This document shows, one piece after another, positions 1 through 5,465 of a stretch of 6,516 nt of DNA (position 1 is the stretch's first letter; the number at the start of each line of letters is the position of its first letter). The position numbers and the translations under genes are program-made. The notes beneath the pieces were generated by a model that was given only the letters and a program-made list of their open reading frames with translations, was not told the DNA's origin and did not search any database. Source of the stretch: an uncultured bacterium (GTDB lineage Bacteria; Patescibacteriota; Minisyncoccia; Phycocordibacterales; UBA1006). Location: assembly GCA_937898165.1 (NCBI GenBank), contig CALDKO010000099.1, positions 1 to 6,516 of the forward strand, in the 5' to 3' direction.

Positions 1-20
1 AATTACAACAAAATAAAAAA

Positions 21-46
21 GGCCTGCTATTATGCAGGTCTTTTTT
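21..46. terminator. Intrinsic terminator at the 3' end of nrdB, possibly bidirectional
   Basis: Arms GGCCTGC (21-27) and GCAGGTC (34-40) enclose a 6-base loop, with an A-tract (15-20) on the left and six T (41-46) on the right. In minus-strand RNA the stem has one A-C mismatch near its base and is followed by six U, one base past the nrdB stop codon. In plus-strand RNA the same position is a G-U wobble, so the stem is fully paired. It could therefore also end a plus-strand gene lying left of the window. No gene is visible in bases 1-47. Confidence 0.8.
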
Positions 47-47
47 A

Positions 48-1052
48 TTAATCCCAATTTAATGAACCACCAGTTTTATATTCATTAACACGAGTTTCAA
101 AGAAGTTCTTTTCCTTTTTCAAATCGATGATTTCTGACATCCATGGGAATGGATTTTCTACATTATACACTTTATCCAAACTAATTCGTTCCAATCGTCG
201 GTCAGCTGTGTATTGTACATATTGAGCAACCGCATCAGCATTCAATCCTAAAATTCCACGTGGCAGACAATCCCGCGCATAGGCAATCTCGAGCTCTACT
301 GCACGTTTAATGTTATTAGTGATTACCTCTTTAAATTCTGAAGTCCAGATTCCTGGATTTTCATCAATAATCGCATTGATCAAATCTGTTCCAAAAGCCA
401 AGTGAATTGATTCATCTCGCAAAATATATTGGAACTGCTCCGCAACACCAGTCATTTTGTTCTGACGTTGGAATGACAACATCATTACGAATCCTGCATA
501 GAAAAATATACCTTCCATGATTACATAATATCCAACCAAATCATGAACAAATTTCTGAATATTTTCTAGATTATCAGTTTGGAAATTCGGATCGAAAATC
601 GATTTTGTCATATCCACTACGAATTCATCTTTTTCATGAATACTTGGAATGGTTTGATACATTGAATAGACTTCATCTGGATTAAGTCCGAGTGAATCAC
701 AACAATAAATAAATGTATCAGTGTGAATTGCCTCTTCATATGCTTGTCGCAATAAATATTGTCGACATTCCGGATTGGTTACGTTTTTGTACACGGCGAG
801 CACGATATTGTTTGCAGTCAGAGATTCAGCAGTACTGAAAAATCCCATGTTCCACATAATCAACCGACGCTCATCGTCAGTCAACGCACTTGGATTTTTC
901 CAAGTTTCGATATCTTTTTGCATTCCTACCTCTTCCGGAGTCCAATTGTTTGCTACGCCATTTTTGTAATGGTTACGCGCCCATTTGTATTTCATGGGGA
1001 GGATTTTATTTGGGTCGGTTGTACCCGCATTCAAAATTGTTTTTTCAGCCAT
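48..1052 (-). CDS. nrdB: Ribonucleoside-diphosphate reductase, class I small (beta/R2) subunit, class Ic signature
   Basis: This 334-aa ferritin-like protein houses the metal cofactor that starts radical chemistry in NrdA. Six metal ligands are visible: E76 (FFSTAES), E107 and H110 (YEEAIHTDTF), E180 (IMEGIFF), E214 and H217 (LRDESIHL). The radical-bearing Tyr of classes Ia and Ib is replaced by F114, and the first ligand is Glu rather than Asp. Both match the C. trachomatis class Ic R2 (E89, E120, H123, F127, E193, E227, H230) at a constant offset of 13. The radical-relay residues also have counterparts: W37 (W51), Y209 (Y222) and Y325 (Y338). The C-terminal tail (SLNWD) should dock on NrdA. 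Family knowledge then predicts a Mn(IV)/Fe(III) cofactor; the metal itself is inferred. The ATG at 1052 fits the family N-terminus, about 13 residues shorter than the chlamydial one. No Shine-Dalgarno precedes it. A hairpin ends 14 bases upstream. No nrdI is present, as expected for class Ic. Confidence 0.97.
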   Translation of the reverse strand: MAEKTILNAGTTDPNKILPMKYKWARNHYKNGVANNWTPEEVGMQKDIETWKNPSALTDDERRLIMWNMGFFSTAESLTANNIVLAVYKNVTNPECRQYLLRQAYEEAIHTDTFIYCCDSLGLNPDEVYSMYQTIPSIHEKDEFVVDMTKSIFDPNFQTDNLENIQKFVHDLVGYYVIMEGIFFYAGFVMMLSFQRQNKMTGVAEQFQYILRDESIHLAFGTDLINAIIDENPGIWTSEFKEVITNNIKRAVELEIAYARDCLPRGILGLNADAVAQYVQYTADRRLERISLDKVYNVENPFPWMSEIIDLKKEKNFFETRVNEYKTGGSLNWD

Positions 1053-1066
1053 AAAGATTTAGGGTA

Positions 1067-1097
1067 GAAAAACTTCCCAAGATTTGAGAAGTTTTTC
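1067..1097 (-). terminator. Hairpin between the 64-aa gene and nrdB; terminator or attenuator
   Basis: Read on the minus strand, bases 1097-1084 pair with 1080-1067 around a 3-base AUC loop, giving 14 pairs with a single U-G wobble (1087 with 1077). On the plus strand that pair would be a C-A mismatch, so the structure favours minus-strand RNA. The core CUUCUCAA/UUGGGAAG stem is followed by five U, the form of an intrinsic terminator. It lies 14 bases before the nrdB start codon, leaving no room for a separate nrdB promoter after it. It may be a partial terminator that sets the NrdA:NrdB ratio, an RNA processing site, or an mRNA-stabilising structure. Its role is inferred; the stem is seen directly. 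Confidence 0.7.
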
Positions 1098-1125
1098 AGA
1101 TAATTAATAAAAAATAGTAAAAAGC

Positions 1126-1320
1126 CTAGAAATTACCCCACTCATTTGAATTAAAACTATTTACCATGTTGTTAAAGTCTCGTTTCTGTTTAAAATATTC
1201 ATTTGGAGATACTTTTTTTAATGAAGGGATTCTATTCTGATAAGGTCTCATTAGAGGTAGTTTAAACCAAACTAAACACCCTAGTATTATAATTATAAGA
1301 AAAATTAAAATTTTTTTCAT
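1126..1320 (-). CDS. Small single-pass membrane protein of unknown function between nrdA and nrdB
   Basis: This is a 64-aa reading frame that I do not recognise. MKK is followed by a very hydrophobic stretch at residues 4-19 (LIFLIIIILGC) and then a polar, basic tail rich in Asn, Lys and Phe. The protein should be anchored in the membrane by its N-terminus with the tail outside. ILGC resembles a weak lipobox with Cys at residue 15, but Leu at -2 is unusual and the sequence after Cys stays hydrophobic (LVWF), so a plain membrane anchor is more likely. It starts 9 bases after the nrdA stop on the same strand, so it is probably cotranscribed with nrdA. No Shine-Dalgarno is visible and the gene is more AT-rich than its neighbours. 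It may be a fast-evolving lineage-specific gene. A chance reading frame is not excluded, but tight spacing and a classic N-terminal segment argue for a real gene. Confidence 0.6.
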   Translation of the reverse strand: MKKILIFLIIIILGCLVWFKLPLMRPYQNRIPSLKKVSPNEYFKQKRDFNNMVNSFNSNEWGNF

Positions 1321-1329
1321 ATATTTATA

Positions 1330-4086
1330 TTACTGACAACTTTCACACACTTCACCAACGACAGAAACTTTTGGTCGTGATGATTCTGGGTTAGTCATGG
1401 TTTGTGATTTGATATCAACAGTAGCTTTCTCAATCGATGTAGCACCCATTGAACGCAAGTAATAAGTTGTCTTCAATCCCATTTTCCATGCATTCATATA
1501 AGTGTCTGAAATAGCACGTCCTGATGTTGTATTCATGAAAATATTGATTGATTGAGATTGATCAATCCATTTACCACGGTGCGCAGCATGACTGATTACC
1601 CAATATGGATCAATTTGGAATGTCTCTTTATATTTTGCTCGAAGTTCCACCGGAATCTCGACAATATCAGAGAGGTTTCCGTCGTGCTGTTTTATTTTTG
1701 AAAGAATAATATCATTCCATAAACCTCGTTCTTTCAAATCATTTACCAAGTATTCGTTTACCACGGTAAATTCACCACTGAAGTTTGATTTAACATAGAG
1801 ATTTTTATAGATTGGTTCTACGGATGGTAAACATCCTGAAATATTTGCAATGGTTGCAGTCGGTGCAATAGCCATGGTATTTGAGTTTCGCATACCGAAT
1901 TTTTTAATTCGATCGCGTACTTCTGTCCAATCCATTTCACCAGTTGGCATGATTCCTGTGGTTAACCCACGTTCATCTTCCAAGAGTTTAATAGTATCAA
2001 CTGGCAACAAATTACGATCCCATTTTGAACCTTTGAATGTTTCATAGGTTCCTTTTTCTTCAGCTAAATGAGTTGAAGAAAGAATAGCCTGATATGAAAT
2101 GAATTCCATTAGTTTATCAGAAAACTGAACTGCAATATCTGAATCAAAATTAATATCCAATTCATAAAACACATCCTGCAGACCCATAATACCAAGTCCT
2201 ACTGGTCGGTGTTTTTTATTACTGTATTCACCTTCTTTTACTGGATAAAATGAAATATCAATCACATTGTCGAGCATGCGCATTGCTTGGCGTGCACTTT
2301 TCTCAAGTAATGCCCAATCCATTTTTTTATCTTTTACATGACGAACCAGGTTAAGTGATCCGATATTACATACCGCTGTTTCTGTATCAGATGTGTTAAG
2401 TGTAATTTCAGTACAAAGGTTTGATGAGTGAACAACTCCAACGTGATCCTGAGGTGATCGAATATTACAAGGATCTTTAAATGTCATCCATGGATGCCCT
2501 GTTTCAAATACCATCATGATCATTTTTCGCCATAAATCTGCAGCTTTTACTTTTTTAAAGAGCCGAATTTCACCTTTTTCTGCTTTTACTTCATATGCTT
2601 CGTATGCAACTTTAAATTTCTTTCCATAGATATCGTGCAAATCTGGCACTTCCTCTGGACTAAATAATGTCCAGTCACCGTCTTCTGCAACGCGCTGCAT
2701 AAACAAATCTGGGATCCAGTTTACGGTGTTAATATCATGAGTTCGTCGCCGGTCATCACCAGTATTTTTTCGCAGATCCAAGAAATCTTCAATATCTGCA
2801 TGCCAAGTTTCCAAGTATACAGCTGTCGCTCCACGTCGTTTTCCAGAACGGTTAATTGATGCGGTGGTTGCATCAACAATCTTTAGGAACGGAATCACAC
2901 CTTGTGAACCAGTATTGATTGTTTTAATCCATGCATTAGTTGCGCGAATAGATGACCAATCATTTGCAACACCACCTGAATACTTTGATAATTGTGCATT
3001 GTCACCAATCACTTTGAAAATATGATGCAGGTCATCATAAGCAGTCGATAGGAAACATGACGACATTTGAGGGTGTTGTGTTCCAGAATGAAGAAGGGTT
3101 GGAGTCGATGGAACATATAACATTTGTGACAGTGTATGATAGAAATCAATCGCAACTGCTGTAGGATCTTTTTCAAGAAGTGCAATTCCCATTGCAATAC
3201 GCATCCAAAAATATTGAGGTGTTTCAAGAAATTTACCTTTTTGAGTTCGAATAAAGTATCGATCGTAAAGCACTTGAATTCCCATAAATTCAAATAAATG
3301 GTCCCGTTCTGGTTTAATCTCAAGCGATAATTTATGTAGATCAAAAACTTCGGCTAATCGAGTATCTAATCGATCTTCTTTAATTCCTTGTTTGATAATA
3401 TCACTGAATTGTTTTTGATAAACACTTTCAAAATGAGGAGTAAATTCATCAATATGAAGAACTTCTTTGTATAAATCATTAATCAAGAATCGAGCAGTTA
3501 CATACGACATTTTTGGCTCACGCTCAATAGCAGTCTTCAAGGACATTATTACAGCACGATTAATTTCACTGGTCGTCATGCCGTCATACATATTTAATTT
3601 TGTTGATTCAACAATTGCATTTACATCGATATCGATGTTTGTCCCTAAAAGTACGTTGCGGACTGCTTTTTCAATTTCTTTAATATCAAACAACACCATT
3701 TTCCCACTGCGTTTTTTAATCTTCAAATCCGCTTTTTCAATCTTTTCCAAAGTTTCCTGTTGGAGTTCTTCTCGAACTTCCGCACGTTCCTGTCGATAAA
3801 TGATGTATGCCCGAGCAACTTCAATATCTCCTGCTTCCAAAATTGCTTTTTCTACAAGATCTTGAATAACCTCTACATCAGGAAGTTCTACTGACAGTGA
3901 CTCATCAAGAAGTTCCGCATATTTTTCATCGATCATCTCTAAAACCCGATTGGTGATTGCGTGTACTTTTTCTGCATCAAAACAGGTATGTACAGCACAG
4001 TATGCCTTTTCCAAGGCAGTCTCAATACGAGAGCGGTCAAATGGAACCAATGTTCCACTTCTTTTTTTGATAAGTGTTAATGTCAT
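1330..4086 (-). CDS. nrdA: Ribonucleoside-diphosphate reductase, class I large (alpha/R1) catalytic subunit with two ATP-cones
   Basis: This 918-aa enzyme reduces ribonucleoside diphosphates to deoxyribonucleotides in the cytoplasm, using a radical passed from NrdB. Two N-terminal ATP-cone domains are visible: residues about 5-103 (KKRSG at 7-11) and about 122-212 (KKRSG at 124-128, MYDGMTTSEIN at 166-176). The catalytic barrel follows from about residue 225. Active-site residues aligned with E. coli NrdA are C344 (C225), N556, C558 and E560 in SSNLCTE (N437, C439, E441), C573 (C462), the radical-path pair Y875-Y876 (Y730-Y731), and a C-terminal redox pair C914/C917 in CESC that would pass electrons from thioredoxin or glutaredoxin. 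The protein is longer than E. coli NrdA (761 aa) mainly because of the extra cone; there is no sign of an intein. The ATG at 4086 places the first cone at the very N-terminus. A candidate promoter lies about 30 bases upstream. It heads the group nrdA, 64-aa gene, nrdB. Confidence 0.97.
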   Translation of the reverse strand: MTLTLIKKRSGTLVPFDRSRIETALEKAYCAVHTCFDAEKVHAITNRVLEMIDEKYAELLDESLSVELPDVEVIQDLVEKAILEAGDIEVARAYIIYRQERAEVREELQQETLEKIEKADLKIKKRSGKMVLFDIKEIEKAVRNVLLGTNIDIDVNAIVESTKLNMYDGMTTSEINRAVIMSLKTAIEREPKMSYVTARFLINDLYKEVLHIDEFTPHFESVYQKQFSDIIKQGIKEDRLDTRLAEVFDLHKLSLEIKPERDHLFEFMGIQVLYDRYFIRTQKGKFLETPQYFWMRIAMGIALLEKDPTAVAIDFYHTLSQMLYVPSTPTLLHSGTQHPQMSSCFLSTAYDDLHHIFKVIGDNAQLSKYSGGVANDWSSIRATNAWIKTINTGSQGVIPFLKIVDATTASINRSGKRRGATAVYLETWHADIEDFLDLRKNTGDDRRRTHDINTVNWIPDLFMQRVAEDGDWTLFSPEEVPDLHDIYGKKFKVAYEAYEVKAEKGEIRLFKKVKAADLWRKMIMMVFETGHPWMTFKDPCNIRSPQDHVGVVHSSNLCTEITLNTSDTETAVCNIGSLNLVRHVKDKKMDWALLEKSARQAMRMLDNVIDISFYPVKEGEYSNKKHRPVGLGIMGLQDVFYELDINFDSDIAVQFSDKLMEFISYQAILSSTHLAEEKGTYETFKGSKWDRNLLPVDTIKLLEDERGLTTGIMPTGEMDWTEVRDRIKKFGMRNSNTMAIAPTATIANISGCLPSVEPIYKNLYVKSNFSGEFTVVNEYLVNDLKERGLWNDIILSKIKQHDGNLSDIVEIPVELRAKYKETFQIDPYWVISHAAHRGKWIDQSQSINIFMNTTSGRAISDTYMNAWKMGLKTTYYLRSMGATSIEKATVDIKSQTMTNPESSRPKVSVVGEVCESCQ

Positions 4087-4267
4087 AAGCGGTCAAAAAT
4101 TAAAGAATAATATATTCATTGTATACTATTTTTTTCTACGTCAAAATTTTTTTACTAAATTTTTATAAAAGAAAATATACAATGGGTACTGGCAAATGGT
4201 GGATAAAAAAAAGCTTGGAAATAAACTCTATCTGACTTTTCCACATACAATTTATTTACAAGGAAGG
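4087..4267. other. Intergenic region between the DUF192 gene and nrdA
   Basis: These 181 bases contain no convincing gene. They hold the candidate nrdA promoter (4118-4144), an exact 9-base inverted repeat CATTGTATA (4117-4125) and TATACAATG (4176-4184), and two near-DnaA-box sequences in opposite orientation, GGTGGATAA (4198-4206) and TTTTCCACA (4237-4245), each one base off the TTATCCACA consensus. A run of eight A (4205-4212) would be a U-tract for minus-strand transcripts from the DUF192 gene, but the stem before it is weak. I see no classical NrdR box pair. Confidence 0.5.
4118..4144 (-). promoter_or_regulatory. Candidate sigma-70-type promoter of nrdA
   Basis: On the minus strand, TTGACG (4144-4139) is followed by TATACAAT, whose TACAAT hexamer lies at 4123-4118, with a 15-base spacer (16 if TTTGAC is taken as the -35). 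The expected transcription start near 4111 would give a leader of about 25 bases. The spacer is shorter than the usual 17, so the exact elements are uncertain. The ATTGTATA motif overlapping the -10 recurs nearby at 4176-4183 (inverted) and 4277-4284. Confidence 0.45.
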
Positions 4268-4786
4268 TTATTGATTATTGTATACCTGTGCTGTTGCTCC
4301 AACAAAAAATCCATATGTATCTGCGGTATTGGCTGGTATCTCTAACACATAGACAGCAGACATAGCTGGTGTATAGGTTTTTGGATAATCTGATGGATTA
4401 GCATTAATAATACGATCAATAATTTTATACTGTTCATCTAACCAAATAATATCAATCGGGAAATTCATGTCTTTCATCCAAAACGAATATATCCCCAACT
4501 GTGGAAAAACAAACCACATACCCTGTTTATCAGGGAGTGTTTTAAAATAAGACAGTCCTAATTCCCTTGTTTTATCAGTATCTGCCACTCGTGCCTGGAT
4601 ATGCACACCCTGTGGAGAAACAATCGTTGCGGACAATGGTAGGGATTCATTAGAATAATTGTTTTCATATCCGGGATTTTGGTTTTTGTTACTAACCAAC
4701 AAAAAGGCAACTCCTGCGCCAAAAATAAAGCAGCAAACAATCGCTATCCATGTTTTATTTTGAGTTAAAATATTTTTCATATACAT
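4268..4786 (-). CDS. Membrane-anchored DUF192 family protein
   Basis: This 172-aa protein has a short N-terminus, one membrane segment at about residues 13-31 (WIAIVCCFIFGAGVAFLLV), a polar Asn/Ser-rich linker to about 55, and a DUF192 domain at about 60-168. The domain is recognised from RELGLSYFKTLPDKQGM (74-90), YSFWMKDMNFPIDIIWLDE (100-118) and YVLEIPANTADTYGFFVGA (146-164), which match the family pattern of a GL motif, FWMK, a P-I/L-DIIWLD strand and a VLE-x(2)-A/N-G/T-x(3)-G ending. The function of DUF192 is not established. The anchor places the domain outside the cytoplasmic membrane. A second ATG at 4780 (MKNIL) is an equally good start and would remove two residues. It is transcribed away from lepB, with a candidate extended -10 just upstream. 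It is unclear whether transcription continues into nrdA, 181 bases downstream. Confidence 0.92.
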   Translation of the reverse strand: MYMKNILTQNKTWIAIVCCFIFGAGVAFLLVSNKNQNPGYENNYSNESLPLSATIVSPQGVHIQARVADTDKTRELGLSYFKTLPDKQGMWFVFPQLGIYSFWMKDMNFPIDIIWLDEQYKIIDRIINANPSDYPKTYTPAMSAVYVLEIPANTADTYGFFVGATAQVYNNQ

Positions 4787-4798
4787 TTTACTATCGTT

Positions 4799-4807
4799 AC
4801 TATACCA
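4799..4807 (-). promoter_or_regulatory. Candidate extended -10 promoter of the DUF192 gene
   Basis: The minus strand reads TGGTATAGT, an extended -10 (TGn plus TATAGT). The expected transcription start, about 7 bases downstream near 4792, leaves only about 5-12 bases before the ATG at 4786 or 4780. No good -35 is visible, which is tolerated with an extended -10. No experimental support; inferred from motif and position. Confidence 0.45.
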
Positions 4808-4820
4808 TACAAAAAAAATA

Positions 4821-4829
4821 TGCTATGGT
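4821..4829 (+). promoter_or_regulatory. Candidate extended -10 promoter of lepB
   Basis: The plus strand reads TGCTATGGT, an extended -10 (TGn plus TATGGT). The expected transcription start near 4836-4838 coincides with the ATG at 4838, so the mRNA would be leaderless or nearly so. An alternative reading is GTTACT (4796-4801) with TATGCT (4819-4824) at a 17-base spacing, which also puts the start only a few bases before 4838. Either reading argues against the in-frame ATG at 4820 as the true start. Confidence 0.42.
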
Positions 4830-4837
4830 TGCATTAT

Positions 4838-5434
4838 ATGAAACCAACATCAGCAGAAACACGCCGCAATACCGCGAAAGAATTGTGGGATACTCTAAAA
4901 TTTATAATACTGGCAGCTGCAATCGTTATCCCGATTCGTATGTTTGTATTCCAACCCTTTATTGTTAGCGGTGAGTCTATGTACCCAACCTTCCATAATG
5001 CAGACTATTTGATAATTGATGAATTTGGATATTATTTTAAGGAACCAAAACGTGGTGATGTAATTGTATTTCATTACCCAAAAGACCCTAAACGATATTT
5101 CATAAAACGAATCATCGGGCTACCTGGGGAAACGGTAATATTTAAAGATCGTGGAGTCTACATTAAAAACAGCGAGAACCCAGATGGTGTAAAATTATCA
5201 GAACCATATCTCTCTCAGATCACTATTCCTGGTGAACAGCAAGAGGTAACCGTAACTCCAGATAATTATTTTGTTATGGGTGACAATCGAGGATTCAGTT
5301 CTGATTCTCGCACATGGGGATTATTACCAAAAGAAAACATTACTGGACGACCAGGACTACGGTTGCTCCCACTCAATGATATTTCCTATAAACCAGGATC
5401 ACTTGAAAAATTTACCGATACTACGACACAATAA
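4838..5434 (+). CDS. lepB: Signal peptidase I
   Basis: This 198-aa membrane protease removes signal peptides from exported proteins on the outer face of the cytoplasmic membrane. A short cytoplasmic N-terminus is followed by one membrane segment at about residues 20-41. Then comes the catalytic-serine box SGESMYPTF with S47, the lysine box YFIKRIIGLPGE with K90 (the Ser/Lys dyad, matching S90 and K145 of E. coli LepB), and the conserved GDNRGFSSDSRTWG box at 148-161. Length and the single anchor resemble the compact Gram-positive type rather than the two-segment E. coli enzyme. I chose the ATG at 4838 (MKPTSAE) because the in-frame ATG at 4820 would add six unusual residues (MLWLHY) overlapping the best promoter. 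The gene diverges from the DUF192 gene and ends at a strong palindromic terminator. Substrates probably include precursors such as the neighbouring surface protein, but that pairing is only positional. Confidence 0.96.
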   Translation: MKPTSAETRRNTAKELWDTLKFIILAAAIVIPIRMFVFQPFIVSGESMYPTFHNADYLIIDEFGYYFKEPKRGDVIVFHYPKDPKRYFIKRIIGLPGETVIFKDRGVYIKNSENPDGVKLSEPYLSQITIPGEQQEVTVTPDNYFVMGDNRGFSSDSRTWGLLPKENITGRPGLRLLPLNDISYKPGSLEKFTDTTTQ

Positions 5435-5457
5435 AAAACACCAATTGGTGTTTTTTT
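5433..5457. terminator. Bidirectional intrinsic terminator between lepB and the surface-protein gene
   Basis: Bases 5433-5456 form a perfect palindrome centred on AATT: CACC (5439-5442) pairs with GGTG (5447-5450), flanked by an A-run on the left and seven T (5451-5457) on the right. It overlaps the end of the lepB stop codon and lies 8 bases from the stop of the convergent gene, so it can end transcription in both directions. Confidence 0.88.
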
Positions 5458-5465
5458 ATTGTTGA

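Noticed and set aside
759..1067. Plus-strand open frame of about 100 codons opposite the 5' end of nrdB
   Set aside because: It lies almost wholly antisense to a strongly conserved gene, has no family resemblance, and its composition reflects the opposite strand.
3009..3344. Minus-strand frame of 111 codons inside nrdA
   Set aside because: It is an alternative frame of well-conserved NrdA sequence, with no recognisable domain or independent start signals.
1330..4086. Intein or insertion inside nrdA explaining its length
   Set aside because: The extra length is accounted for by the second ATP-cone; catalytic motifs follow one another at normal spacing and no intein splice motifs are seen.
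3467..4168. Plus-strand open frames opposite the NrdA ATP-cones
   Set aside because: They are antisense shadows of the cone-coding region with no supporting motif.
4205..4242. Possible terminator for the DUF192 gene (GGAAA/TTTCC arms followed by a U-tract of eight)
   Set aside because: The stem is only 5 pairs with a 16-base loop and is separated from the U-tract by four bases, too weak to call.
4100..4260. NrdR box pair upstream of nrdA
   Set aside because: No pair of 16-base ACACWATATATWGTGT-like sites is present; the TATA-rich stretches here do not fit both half-sites.
4176..4267. Plus-strand small RNA starting after the TATACAAT at 4176-4183
   Set aside because: No -35 at a proper distance, no stable structure and no terminator before the convergent DUF192 gene end.
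4820..4837. Upstream ATG of lepB adding MLWLHY
   Set aside because: It overlaps the best -10 element and adds residues unlike signal peptidase N-termini; the ATG at 4838 fits better, though this is not proven.
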